This document shows positions 1-10,098 of a stretch of DNA of 38,762 nucleotides, piece by piece (the first letter of the stretch is position 1; every line of letters starts with the position of its first letter). Both the position numbers and the translations under genes were made by a program. The DNA comes from Welwitschia mirabilis (Eukaryota > Gnetophyta > Gnetopsida > Welwitschiales). The DNA is taken from NCBI GenBank assembly GCA_051453625.1, contig JBOZIK010000001.1, positions 133,328,977 through 133,367,738 of the forward strand, given 5' to 3'. The notes under the pieces were generated by a model. It was not told the origin of the DNA. It worked only from the letters and a program-made list of their open reading frames with translations, and did no database searches.

Positions 1-154
1 TTATCATGTGTTAATTCTTTTGTTTCATTTTTATTTTATAATAGGAATTAAATGGGGTTATAACCTAGCTCATAATTTGATAAATAATTAGCTACATCCA
101 TATTGTTGAATAATGGAGTTAAATCATTGTTAACTTTCATTTGTTGTTTATCTT

Positions 155-441
155 CTAATAAGTTTGATGTTGTAGGTTGATCCATAGTTTCATCTTCTAT
201 GTTGAAGCAAGAATTATTGTTAACAATTATTTTAAGTTCTCCTCATATTNNNNNNNNNNNNNNNNNNNNNNNNNNNNNNNNNNNNNNNNNNNNNNNNNNN
301 NNNNNNNNNNNNNNNNNNNNNNNNNNNNNNNNNNNNNNNNNNNNNNNNNTAATAAGTTTGATGTTGTAGGTTAATCCATACTTTTATTTTCTATGTTGGA
401 GAAAGAATTGTTGTTACTTGATATTTCTAATTTCTCCTCAT
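155..441. repeat. short direct duplication flanking an assembly gap
   Basis: The segment starting with taataagtttgatgttgtag occurs at about 157-245 and again at 350-440, on either side of 100 N. The copies diverge by substitutions such as tagtttcatc against tacttttatt. The N run therefore lies inside a local tandem duplication, which may be why the assembly broke there. Confidence 0.7.
250..349. other. assembly gap, 100 N
   Basis: This is a run of exactly 100 N, as are those at 5,324-5,423, 7,497-7,596, 10,381-10,480, 32,134-32,233 and 36,578-36,677. A fixed size usually marks a gap of unknown length, so true distances across it are unknown. Confidence 0.95.
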
Positions 442-1240
442 GATTCTCAAGGTGGAATGTAGTAGAATACTTTTATGTGAAGAACCTTGAGATTGCTAAA
501 TTTGTAATAAATTTTGTTGAAACATTTCAATTAAATTTTCTAAGTTCTTATTCTTATCTCATTTTCATTTCTTTAAGAATTTTCATTACTTAGTTATTTC
601 TTTCTTCATAGCAACTTGTGGCAGATGGATCTTGTTCTTCATAATAAATGAGAAATGATTGTTCTTCATAATGACTTATAAAAGATTATTGGGATTCACT
701 GAAATGATTGTAGGATGTTTTACTAGATGAAGTGGAATCCCTAAAATTTTGTAAATCATCATTATCATTTTCATTTAAAGTTTGAAAAGAAGGGGGAAAA
801 TAAGAATTTTGAAAAGAAGAAGGAGTCCTGTCTCAACATCATTTTAAGTTTTCCAAAATTGTTCTTAAAATATATCACTAAGTTTTTTATTTTCATTATT
901 CTTAGAATTTCTATGTTTTCTTCTCCTTTCCTTAGCTTTCGTTTTAGGCAATATTTCTCATAGTGGTATTTTATCCTTATTACTAGTAATGTATGGGAAG
1001 GATAAATAAGAAGAGTTCATAGTTTTAAGTTCTAGATCATCATTAGGAGATAAGTTACAAGACTTTTTATCTTTCATATCTCCTTCTAGTAATTATCTCT
1101 CTTACGGTAATGTTTGCAGTTGAACTAGAGGGTTCTATCACATTTGTATTAAGCAATACTATTCATTATTAAGAAGGGGATAAAATTATTTTTCTTCCAT
1201 TCTATTACTATCACTACTGCTATTTAAAAGATTTGGTTCA

Positions 1241-1778
1241 AAAATCACAAAAGCAAAAAACTTTTTCTTAAAATACTATAATTACATACCTTGGTTGCAC
1301 ATACCTATATTTTATTTTTTAATGAGTAATAATTTTCTAATATTTTTTAAGTAGGCTTTATTCCCTTAGATATTTTAGCTTTTCAATAGACTTTAGTACA
1401 TCTCTACATGCCTAGCAAAATGTTTGATTTTTTGTCATCTTATTGTCATCTGGATGATATCCTGGATAAAATAGAAAATAGAGAAAACGAAAAATAGAAT
1501 CACTAAAAATCAGAATAGAAACATACTAGTCAGTCATATTCTAGTTTTATCTAGATGATAGAGGAGACGATATTGAGTTATTATATGGCTAAAACCTGAA
1601 AAAGAACTTGTGGGAAAAAAAAGAAAATCCTAACCCTAGACTGTCATCCACCTATGTCATCAGGGCGATTGATAAGATGACAGGCTCAAAAAATATGGAT
1701 CCAAAAACAAAAAAAGAAAAATGCAAAAAAATACAAAAATAAAAATTGTAATATTTATAGTAAAATACAATGCTATTG
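1241..1778 (-). other. leader-like region of the inverted element copy
   Basis: On the minus strand this non-coding stretch parallels plus-strand 2,940-3,430. Both carry the short 'gtcatc...gatga' motifs (here at about 1,435-1,475 and 1,641-1,685) and a phrase of the form gtatgtgcaaccaaggtatg / gtatgcacatcctaggtatg. No primer binding site is visible at its LTR-proximal edge. It looks like the 5' leader of the minus-strand copy. Confidence 0.4.
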
Positions 1779-2823
1779 TGTTGTGATGCCAATTTGTAGA
1801 AATTTGATGGTGTATTTAGAGTACTTTAGCAGGATGTTTATATAGGTTTGGATGCAATTTTAATGATTTTGGAGAGTTAATGAGATGATCATAGAAACAC
1901 ATAATTCTTGGAATATTTGGAGGAATTTTAGACATGTTCTAGTACTTAGTATGTTGGAGGAAGATCAATAATAAAAAAGGCTAAGTTTCTTTAGTTGAAA
2001 AGCTATGGAAGGGTGTTGTCCCCACGATAGACAAGATGATAGTACTGCATTAGCACATTATGATAGCAAAATGAACTAAAGCTTAAAGCAACAAAGTCCT
2101 TTTTCAAGGAGGTGTCATCCCCATGACATGAGAGATGATAACACATATAGAGTCAACTGTGGGGCTAATTGTGAAGCTAGAAACTGATGATTTTTCTTTT
2201 ATTAAGGGGCATCATCCCTAGTGTCATCCTCATGATAGTCAGAACAATAACTGTTTTGCATAAGTGGGATTGAATTATCTTGTGATGGGGTCATGAACCC
2301 CACTTGGACTGCTAGGATTTCTTCTTTAACTTCTAGGGTTATAGCTCTAGAACTTTTAATGTAAAACTATAAATACCTCTCTTGTTCTTACTTTTAATTC
2401 ATATTTTGTCCTTATTATTTCATATTCATTCCACATTGCATTCCATATTCTATTGGGTATATCTCATAGTCCACATTGATTAGAAACAAGTAACTACTCT
2501 TATTAATTGATTTGAATTATAGAGAGCTAGTTCTTATGATAAGAGAATTAGGATCCAATAGCATCCATTCCACTTCCATTTTCATTTCATCTTTATTTAC
2601 TTTACATTTCATTTTACCTTGTTNNNNNNNNNNNNNNNNNNNNNNNNNNNNNNNNNNNNNNNNNCTTTGGAAATCAATTTTTTAACTCAGAGCCTAGTTT
2701 CTTTATTGGGATTATTATATTTGGAAGAATTCCCATCTATACTAGGGTGTGTTTTTATACAATTAATTTGATTTACAAGTTTACCTAAAGGACTTCAGGA
2801 TTATGTAAGTTCACACTATAACA
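1779..2823 (+). repeat. left LTR of the gypsy-type element
   Basis: The sequence from tgttgtgatgcc matches 10,099 onward (tgttattatgct) with strong similarity over at least 280 bases, including gcaggatgtttatatagg and acacataattcttg. The 3' end is placed at 'aca' (2,821-2,823), a few bases before the primer binding site. The length is about 1,045 bp. It contains several gtcatcc...gatgac motifs, at 2,107-2,133 and 2,205-2,240. A possible promoter/transcript-start area lies near 'aactataaatacctctcttg' (about 2,366), inferred only from its TATA-like look. A 41-N gap sits at 2,624-2,664. Confidence 0.75.
2366..2373 (+). promoter_or_regulatory. possible LTR TATA box
   Basis: The string ctataaat lies about 590 bases into the left LTR, followed by a pyrimidine-rich stretch. 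This fits a U3 promoter position, but the region is so AT-rich that the motif is weak evidence. Confidence 0.3.
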
Positions 2824-2829
2824 TTTTAG

Positions 2830-2844
2830 TGGCACTGTCGGGGA
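2830..2844 (+). other. degenerate primer binding site (tRNA-Asp type)
   Basis: The string tggcactgtcgggga resembles TGGCGCCGTTGCCGGGGA, the site complementary to the 3' end of plant tRNA-Asp used by Athila-type gypsy elements. It differs by two substitutions and a three-base deletion. Its position six bases after the LTR end fits. It would no longer prime efficiently. Confidence 0.7.
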
Positions 2845-3665
2845 AGATCACAAGGAGTTGAAGGATTGTTACTATTTAGATAAGTACCTCAAATTTTTTG
2901 TTCAGGTTATTTATTTAACTTATTATGGTATTTTTAGCATAGCTTAGAATAAGTTTATTTCAGTAATTTTCATTTTCTATAGTTTTTAGAATCCTTATCA
3001 TCCTCTTTGTCATCTTAATGAGATTGGAAATAATAGTTCTAAAATTTTAAATTTATTTCTTATTTTATAATTTCTTTTTCATTTGTAGATTAGTAATAAA
3101 AATACTATTATCTTCTTTATCGTCCCCATGACATCTGGGATAATAGTCTAGTTTTTATTTTCTGTATAATTTTTTTGAGTTTGGTTTTTATATTTCTTTG
3201 ATTGTCGTCCTTTCTGTCATTTCACGACTAAGAGGGTGATAGTTTGTTGTTTTTTATTTTAGTTTTTTTTAACTATTTGAGCTTGCAAAACATGGTGAAA
3301 GATGAAATATTAGAGGAAGTAAAACTTGATTAAAGGAAATATCGTAAAAGGATTATTCGACATTAAGCAAAATCCAGGTATGCACATCCTAGGTATGCAA
3401 GTTCCAATAATTAAAGAAGAATATTTTTCTTTTTTGCTTTTATTATTTTATAATTAGATTTTTCTTTCTTTCTATAGTCATTTTATTAGTTAATTTTATG
3501 ATAGTTAAAATAATAACCATTACACATCTTTTAAGTATTAAGGATTAATAATTTTGATAAAATGATAAAACATCAAAGAGAACAGAACTTGATCTTCATT
3601 GTGTACTTATCTTCCCTACCATTTTGAAATAAACTTCTCTTATTCCATGCTTCTTAATTACTTTA
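2845..3665 (+). other. leader region with palindromic motifs
   Basis: No ORF is conserved here. The motif family with consensus near GTCATCCCCATGACAT...GGATGATAG recurs at about 2,998-3,035, 3,118-3,150 and 3,205-3,242. A short Lys/Arg-rich reading frame starts at 3,293 (atggtgaaag) but stops after about 13 codons. This is probably the 5' leader and the decayed start of the first ORF. Confidence 0.45.
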
Positions 3666-4301
3666 ATGAATAGTGATATAAGGACTGTTTGGGAAATTTT
3701 TTCTAAAAGAATGGAAAACTTAAAAAATTTTGAGGATAATAGTAAAAAAACACTTCTAGAGATCTTTGAAAAAAGAAGGAGAAACGTAAAAGATTCTAAG
3801 GTTTATAGTAACAAAATACTTCAAGAGTTTTTTGAAAGAGGAAGAATAATACAAAATATTGTTGAGAGTAGGAATTAGGTTCCTTTCTATTTTCAACCTT
3901 ATTATTCTTTTTCCTCTTCTTTTCAAACCTCATATAGAAGTGATGATGAAGATTCTCCACATTTTAGGAATTTCACTTCATTTAGACATACTTCCTATAA
4001 TCATTTTTGTCAATCCCAACTATCTCTCATATATTACCATAAATATGAACCATCTCTTATGAACTACTATGAGAAAGAAAATGATCTAATGTGAGAAATG
4101 ATTGACAAAATAAAGAACAGCTAAGAACATACCAAAAAAATACTAGAAAAGACTAATTAAGACCTAGAAAATTTGGTTTAAATCTTGTAATATATACTAT
4201 TACAAATTTAAGGATCTTTTACAACATAACATTCTAAAAACTATCCTACTTTATCTACCTTAAGAAAAATAAGGAGAACTTAGAAATAAATGATAATGAT
4301 T
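3666..4301 (+). pseudogene. first-ORF (gag-position) remnant, coiled-coil N-terminus
   Basis: A 70-codon open stretch from 3,666 encodes a highly charged peptide with repeats of the type 'EIFEKRRRNVKDSK' / 'EFFERGRIIQN', likely helical. It is followed, with frame changes, by a Ser/Tyr-rich segment (PYYSFSSSFQTSYRSDDED, 3,898-3,955) and by a Lys-rich segment interrupted by stops. No zinc knuckle or Retrotrans_gag signature is recognised. Position after the primer binding site suggests a gag-equivalent protein. An inverted diverged copy is at 1-1,240. Confidence 0.45.
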
Positions 4302-5037
4302 CTTAATTTCAAATAGAAAAAGAAATTTTGGATTAAATTTCAACAACCTACTCATTAGGAGATAAGCAAAGGGGAGATAATAATAACACAACTTAATCTT
4401 TCAATGATCAAGATGAGAATGGCCATTTATTAGATGATGATATTAAGGTATTAGATTATATCCTTACCATTAATTTACTACTAAACAATCTAGATGATGA
4501 ATTCACTCATGAAAAATCTGAAAACTTTTCTACCTATGATGAAGATGATGGTCACATTTTTTTAATAATCTTTTTAATAAATCCAATAACTTAGGTAAGG
4601 AGAGCAATATTCAACAAGGGAAGGAAGATATAGTTAAAAATAATAATGAAGAAAGTGAGAAAATAATTTAATAATCTACTGATGGAGACAACAATGAAGA
4701 AAATGAAAATAATGAAGGACTCATAGAGATTCATTCAAACTTAATAGAGGATTTAATTGTTTATTCTATTCATGCTTCTCCATCTCCTCCACTTGTAATT
4801 ACATGTACCACTATGAATTAGATCCTCCCTTATACTTTCATTTTACATTACCTTGTGATCTTGGTAATGATAACCTTTCTTCATCCTCTCCATTTAAAAA
4901 TTTATGTAATTCTCAAATCCATATTCCTTTCCTTAAATTTCATAAAAACTATAATTTTGAAAATCCTATTCATAATATCTCTCAATTTCTTTGTTTTAAA
5001 ACTCCATGTGATAGGTTAAAGTTGTTAGATTATATTT
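4302..5037 (+). repeat. acidic ORF segment, duplication copy 1
   Basis: The reading frame encodes an acidic, Asn/Asp-rich peptide (QDENGHLLDDDIKVLDYIL at about 4,408-4,465) and then, after several stops, a hydrophobic stretch open from 4,803 to 5,057. The whole block corresponds to 5,424 onward, offset 1,122 bases. Bases 4,302-4,492 match 5,424-5,614 with about five differences, while the remainder is far more diverged. No domain is recognised. Confidence 0.6.
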
Positions 5038-5310
5038 TCCAATTGATGTCAAACTAATTTCTCTTGTGTAGTAAAAATTATTACATATTGTGTGCAGATG
5101 AGATTGAGTTTTGTAGATGAAAGAATTAGACCAAGATACACCAAAAAAACTACTTAGTTATATTTACCTCTAGTGAGGGTTGACTGGATTCTAAAGGAGT
5201 TGACTACATCTAAAGCAGTCATAAGAAAAATGAACTAAACCTAGAGGGATCAACTAGATTCTTAAGGGGTCGATTAACCTATGATCTCAAAAGCTAGTAT
5301 TTCTAAACTA
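5038..5310 (+). repeat. Sirevirus-like LTR fragment
   Basis: The string ccaattgatgtcaaactaat (5,038) parallels ccaattgatatcaactaatg near the start of the copia LTR (13,229). Downstream are four copies of the motif typical of that LTR: gggttgactggattc, ggagttgactacatc, gggatcaactagattc and ggggtcgattaacc (5,174-5,276). It appears to be a fragment of a related LTR inserted between the two copies of the acidic segment. No clean ends are visible, and the gap at 5,324 truncates it. Confidence 0.45.
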
Positions 5311-5323
5311 AATGGAAAGAAGT

Positions 5324-5423
5324 NNNNNNNNNNNNNNNNNNNNNNNNNNNNNNNNNNNNNNNNNNNNNNNNNNNNNNNNNNNNNNNNNNNNNNNNNNNNN
5401 NNNNNNNNNNNNNNNNNNNNNNN
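5324..5423. other. assembly gap, 100 N
   Basis: The gap separates the LTR-like fragment from duplication copy 2. The near-identical block of copy 2 begins at the first base after it. Confidence 0.95.
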
Positions 5424-6320
5424 CTTGATTTGAAATAGAAAAAGAAATTTTGGATTAAATTTCAATAACCTACTCATTAGGAGATAAGCAAAGGGGAGAT
5501 AATAATAACACAACTTAATCTTTCAATGATCAAGATGAAAATGGCCATTTATTAGATGATGATATTAAGGTATTAGATTATATCCTTACTGTTAATTTAC
5601 TACTAGATAATTGGGATAAGGAATCTATTCATGAATAATTTGAAAATTTTTCAATCAATAATGAAGAAGATGCTCTTAGTTCTCTTGATAATCTTATCAA
5701 TGAAATTAATAACCTAGAGAATAAAAGCAATATTTAACCAAAAAAAGGAGATATAATCACAAACAATGATGAGTAAAATGAAGCAAAAATACAACAAAAT
5801 AATGATAAATACATTAGTAAAGAAAAGAATCATAATGAAAAACTCATAAAGATTCATTCAAACTTTATAAAGGATAGACTTATTTATTCTACCCATACCT
5901 TCTACATCATTTCCACCTCTACCTTCATGTATAACTTTAAATCACATCCTTCCTTTCACTTCTACTTTCACTTTCACATTACCTTATGACCTTGATCATG
6001 ATAACATTTCTCCATCTCTTCCAATTAAACATTCATATAATTCTCAAGGCCTTGTTCCTTTCCTTGACTTTCATGACACTCATAATTTTGAAGAGTCTAT
6101 TTCTCCTATCTCTCAATCTCTTCTTTTTAAAATTCCATGTGATACTTAAAGTAACATTGTTTCCTTTTATCCTCAGTTCACTTTTCCTTGTGTTCTTAAT
6201 GATTATTCTTTTCAAAAGTTTGACTTGGAATATCTTGGAATTTTGAATTAGGATAATTCTTATATTCTTGATGATAATTCATGCTTAGATTTAAATCTTA
6301 AGGAGCTTTCTAATATTATT
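5424..6320 (+). repeat. acidic ORF segment, duplication copy 2
   Basis: This is the second copy of 4,302-5,037: the same acidic peptide, then a Ser/Phe/His-rich stretch at about 5,900-6,130 parallel to 4,765-5,010. It extends beyond copy 1 into a frame with CLDLNLKELSNIIEHS at about 6,281-6,328. Several stops and frameshifts break it. Open frames at 5,986-6,246 (plus) and 6,033-6,215 (minus) are low-complexity shadows of this segment. Confidence 0.6.
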
Positions 6321-6589
6321 GAACATTCTTAAAAGCACTTAAAAATATCTTAGATCCACTCTTTCAGTAGTACCTTAAATGAATTATATAGTTACACTCA
6401 TGATTTATAATGTTTTAATAAGAGATTATTTGTCAATAAACTTTATCACTTCTTTATCTCTTATTTGGGTTTGGAAATTTTTGCTATTAAAGTTTTATCA
6501 TTTTACTCTTTTGAAATTTAATTTATTTTAATCCAAAATGATTATATACCTTTTATGTTTTATCAATTGATTTGTATTTGGTTTGGTAC
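6321..6589 (+). pseudogene. unrecognised coding-like stretch before the pol end
   Basis: One frame reads HSFSSTLNELYSYTHDL, a stop, then FNKRLFVNKLYHFFISYLG with few stops over about 170 bases, which looks protein-derived. I do not recognise a domain. It lies between the duplicated acidic region and the pol C-terminal trace, where a full element would carry protease to integrase, so it may mark one side of the internal deletion. Confidence 0.3.
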
Positions 6590-6800
6590 TTATTTTTCTG
6601 AAAAAATACAATACCAAAGTGCATCTTTTACATAAATAGTTAAACCTCTCAATGGTTAGGTTCTTATCTTTTAAAAAAGTACATCTTAGAATGGCTCAGT
6701 TGAAACTTTCAAATTGAACAATTGGGAAATTCAAATGTTAATGGATATAAGGTTAAAATAATTAAAATATCTATTGATTAAACCTTGAACATGATAGAAG
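6590..6800 (+). pseudogene. gypsy pol C-terminus trace
   Basis: At about 6,692-6,765 the frames read NGSVETFKLNN then GKFK and, after a one-base shift, VNGYKVK. This matches the pattern at the end of many plant gypsy polyproteins (NGxVEL...NGxxFKVNGxRLK) that follows the integrase. The preceding 100 bases are broken. It is the only pol trace between the two LTRs. The motif is short, so the assignment rests on its order and spacing. Confidence 0.55.
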
Positions 6801-7069
6801 CACTTGTCTTGGATTTTTTCTACCATTATCTAAATTCTTCTTTAGCTAATTCTTTTGGTAAATGTTATGCTATCACTTGAGCATCTTTAACTTGACTAAT
6901 GTTTTACTTTAAACATTTATCATGATTAGTAAATATTTTATATGGCATTTTAAATGATAAGATTGGTTTCATCGACTTTTCAAACATTCATATGTCTATG
7001 AATGTCATTTTGAAGGAAGATGCCTAGGTTTTTTGGTTTTCTTTAAATGGTGTAAGTAATAAGTTATTT

Positions 7070-7460
7070 TATTGTGTTTTTTCTTGTTATTTATCTCCTC
7101 AATTAACTTTTATCCTTATGAGTATTTAGTCATGTGGAATTTATTTCAAGAAAAAAAAGAAAAGAAAGAAAGCAAGGAAGCAAGAAAAAAACAAGGAAAG
7201 AAATAAAGGTCATGCTCTTTTATGTTATATTTTAAAATATGGCCCTTATGATGTCCTACTGCAAGAATACTAGGGAAAATATTCCTGAGTGAAGCCTTTG
7301 GTAGTGTAATATAGTAGCTATGAAAACTTCACTGGGTGGTTAGTTAGCCACATTGTACAGGTCCTTACTCCTTTGATAATGGTTGTACTCCCCTCATCAT
7401 GGTAGAATAAAATTGCACTCCAAGGCTACAATATTAGTGATGCACTTTGTGTCATCAAAG
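7070..7460. repeat. 3'-region tandem duplication, copy 1
   Basis: The block from ttgttatttatctcctc to tcatcaaagacatcgc is repeated about 538 bases further on. Shared landmarks include tttggtagt, aggtccttactcct and actcccctcatcatggtag. It contains a purine-rich tract (7,150-7,205) of A and G. No protein family is recognised in any frame. Confidence 0.7.
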
Positions 7461-7496
7461 ACATCGCTTTTTTTTAGACTCATTTTTATTTATTTA

Positions 7497-7596
7497 NNNN
7501 NNNNNNNNNNNNNNNNNNNNNNNNNNNNNNNNNNNNNNNNNNNNNNNNNNNNNNNNNNNNNNNNNNNNNNNNNNNNNNNNNNNNNNNNNNNNNNNN
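7497..7596. other. assembly gap, 100 N
   Basis: This run of N lies between the two copies of the 7.1/7.6 kb duplication. Confidence 0.95.
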
Positions 7597-7979
7597 ATTA
7601 GTTCTTTTATCATGTTATTCCTTGTTATTTATCTCATTATTTTACTTTTATTCTTATAAGTATTTGATCATGTGGAATTCATTTCAAAAAAAAAAGGAGG
7701 AAAAATGCGAAGGGAAAAAAACCATGCTCTTTCATGCTACATCTTAAAACATGATCCCTATAATGTCCTATTACAATTGCATAAGGGCAAATATTCTCAA
7801 GAGGGGCCTTTGGTAGTATGATATAGTAGCTGTGGGAACTCCACTGAGGGGTCAGTTAATCATACTATGCAGGTCCTTACTCCTCTAGTAGTGGTTACAC
7901 TCCCCTCATCATGGTAGGAGTAAAATTGCAATTAGAGTCTATGAGATTAGTGGTGTTTCTGGTTTCATCAGAGGCATTG
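7597..7979. repeat. 3'-region tandem duplication, copy 2
   Basis: This copy matches 7,070-7,460 with moderate divergence. It ends at the 730-N gap exactly where copy 1 approaches its own gap (tcatcagaggcattg against tcatcaaagacatcg). Further copies may therefore be hidden in the gap. Confidence 0.7.
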
Positions 7980-8709
7980 NNNNNNNNNNNNNNNNNNNNN
8001 NNNNNNNNNNNNNNNNNNNNNNNNNNNNNNNNNNNNNNNNNNNNNNNNNNNNNNNNNNNNNNNNNNNNNNNNNNNNNNNNNNNNNNNNNNNNNNNNNNNN
8101 NNNNNNNNNNNNNNNNNNNNNNNNNNNNNNNNNNNNNNNNNNNNNNNNNNNNNNNNNNNNNNNNNNNNNNNNNNNNNNNNNNNNNNNNNNNNNNNNNNNN
8201 NNNNNNNNNNNNNNNNNNNNNNNNNNNNNNNNNNNNNNNNNNNNNNNNNNNNNNNNNNNNNNNNNNNNNNNNNNNNNNNNNNNNNNNNNNNNNNNNNNNN
8301 NNNNNNNNNNNNNNNNNNNNNNNNNNNNNNNNNNNNNNNNNNNNNNNNNNNNNNNNNNNNNNNNNNNNNNNNNNNNNNNNNNNNNNNNNNNNNNNNNNNN
8401 NNNNNNNNNNNNNNNNNNNNNNNNNNNNNNNNNNNNNNNNNNNNNNNNNNNNNNNNNNNNNNNNNNNNNNNNNNNNNNNNNNNNNNNNNNNNNNNNNNNN
8501 NNNNNNNNNNNNNNNNNNNNNNNNNNNNNNNNNNNNNNNNNNNNNNNNNNNNNNNNNNNNNNNNNNNNNNNNNNNNNNNNNNNNNNNNNNNNNNNNNNNN
8601 NNNNNNNNNNNNNNNNNNNNNNNNNNNNNNNNNNNNNNNNNNNNNNNNNNNNNNNNNNNNNNNNNNNNNNNNNNNNNNNNNNNNNNNNNNNNNNNNNNNN
8701 NNNNNNNNN
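7980..8709. other. assembly gap, 730 N
   Basis: This is the longest run of N in the window. Its size is not the 100-base default, so it may be an estimated length. Long frames running through it on both strands are artefacts of N translation. Confidence 0.95.
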
Positions 8710-10085
8710 TAATCATTGCCTATTCGAGTGGAAATTTATGAATTTTTACATTATATCATGCATTATTATTAGGTGATTTTATGATTTATCTTAAGGAACT
8801 TTATTAGAGTGGAATTTTGGATAGGTCAATAATCTTTTTCATGTTCCTAGTTATTCTTTTTTTAATTTTTTTATTTAAAATTTTCAAAGACATTTACATA
8901 TGTTTTCCATACAATGATTAGAATTTGATCATTTGGTAGTTTCTAGTTGGCTTTTTATTTTTACTCATAGCTTTTCTTTACAAGGGTTGTTTTTCTTTTC
9001 AAAGTACTTTCTATTGATGCAATCCTTTCCCTTTGATTGATGTGTTCCTTTTGTTTTATGCTAATGTTTTTTCCATTTATTTTGCTTTTAGCTTTGTATA
9101 CATCCACTTACAAAAATATTGAATACTCATTTTGTTTGGAAAACATTTAAGAAGTTCTTCTAAGCATTTCTTCCTTATACTTAATGCATTATTATGTCTC
9201 ATAAGTCTCTTTATCCATGGTTATGTTTTTTAGGATAATTCTTTACTTTTTACTTTCTTCTATCTTTCTACTGCTTTTTGATTGCTTACTCACTTGCAAA
9301 CGTTTTTGGATTTTTCCTAATCTATCTAAACATCTCATTTGATCACTATCATCCCATATCTATTATTCCTATAATAGATAGAAGGGCAATCATCTTTTTA
9401 CTCTATGCAATCCAGGACATCTTGCTTCCCAATCCAACACATCTTGCTTCACCTGTTCAGGGGGTGGGGGGAGGAGGAGGTGGGTAGAAGAGGCAAGACA
9501 CCTCTTTGAGATTTATTTTAAGATATTAAGCAAAAATTTATTTTAAAGGATCATTTTGAGCTTTCACAATACATATTTATGATGAGTTATTTGGATATCA
9601 TTCCATATTACTTGAATAAATTTCATGAACTTTATCTAATAGGAGGACAGTAGCACACTCATAGAGTTTTCTTGTAGCTATGTTTCAAAGCATCTAAAGG
9701 AAAAATGCTATATTTACTCTTGTATTTTGCCCCTTGTAGAAAAATTAATGAACTTTTCATGCATCATTCTTTGAATTTATTACTACTTAAGTATCTGTTT
9801 TAGCATTACTTTCTTGAATTATGCATACACATTATGATTTTTTGAACTGTCATTGTTGCATTTTATGATTTATTTATATGTATGACATTCATTAATTATA
9901 TCGTAATGTGTTTAAGTAGGGGGCTTATAAAGACATTAGTGGTTATGTTAGTTAATGGATTTTTTTATATCTATTACTACATGATAAAATTAAACTCAAA
10001 TTTCATTCTTCTAGTTACTGATTATCTTAGTCAAATTGGATTACAATATAGTTGATCACTTACTTTGTCAGTGACTGACAAGGCT
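8710..10085 (+). other. 3' non-coding region of the gypsy-type element
   Basis: The sequence is T-rich, with no conserved protein in any frame. It holds a G-rich tract at 9,460-9,484, a 12-base repeat (acatcttgcttc) at about 9,418 and 9,440, and a purine tract aagtagggggct at 9,914-9,925 that resembles the terminal polypurine tract. Confidence 0.5.
9460..9484 (+). other. G-rich tract, possible G-quadruplex
   Basis: The order of G runs is 5, 6, 2, 2, 2 and 3, separated by single T or A. This is an isolated G block in very AT-rich DNA. It could fold as a short-loop quadruplex, mostly of two-tier type; this is inference from the pattern. Confidence 0.5.
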
Positions 10086-10098
10086 AAGTAGGAGGCTA
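10086..10098 (+). other. polypurine tract before right LTR
   Basis: The string aagtaggaggcta lies immediately 5' of the right LTR start. This is the expected place for the plus-strand primer. Confidence 0.5.

Larger units (their letters stand above)
1..1240 (-). pseudogene. inverted, broken copy of the gypsy element's first-ORF region
   Basis: Read on the minus strand this stretch resembles plus-strand 3,880-4,450. Both share a Phe/Ser-rich start, an 'SYNHF' motif, a Tyr/Glu-rich stretch, a Lys/Glu-rich segment (NKNLENLIEMFQQNL on this strand) and, nearest the window start, a 'QPTTSNLLEDKQQ' segment matching 'ISTTYSLGDKQR' near 4,340. The reading frame is broken by stops and frameshifts and by the gap at 250-349. 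No known domain is recognised. Its position between an LTR leader and the missing pol suggests a gag-position ORF, which is inference. Similarity is patchy, so it is a different family member rather than a fresh duplicate. Confidence 0.5.

Noticed and set aside
5986-6246. 86-codon Leu/Phe-rich plus-strand frame
   Set aside because: It is an alternative frame of the duplicated first-ORF segment; copy 1 does not keep it.
7895-8741. Open frames of about 275 codons on both strands
   Set aside because: They are almost wholly N and result from the 730-base gap.
9278-9487. 69-codon frame ending in a Gly-rich tail
   Set aside because: The tail is the G-rich tract. There is no family match and no conservation.
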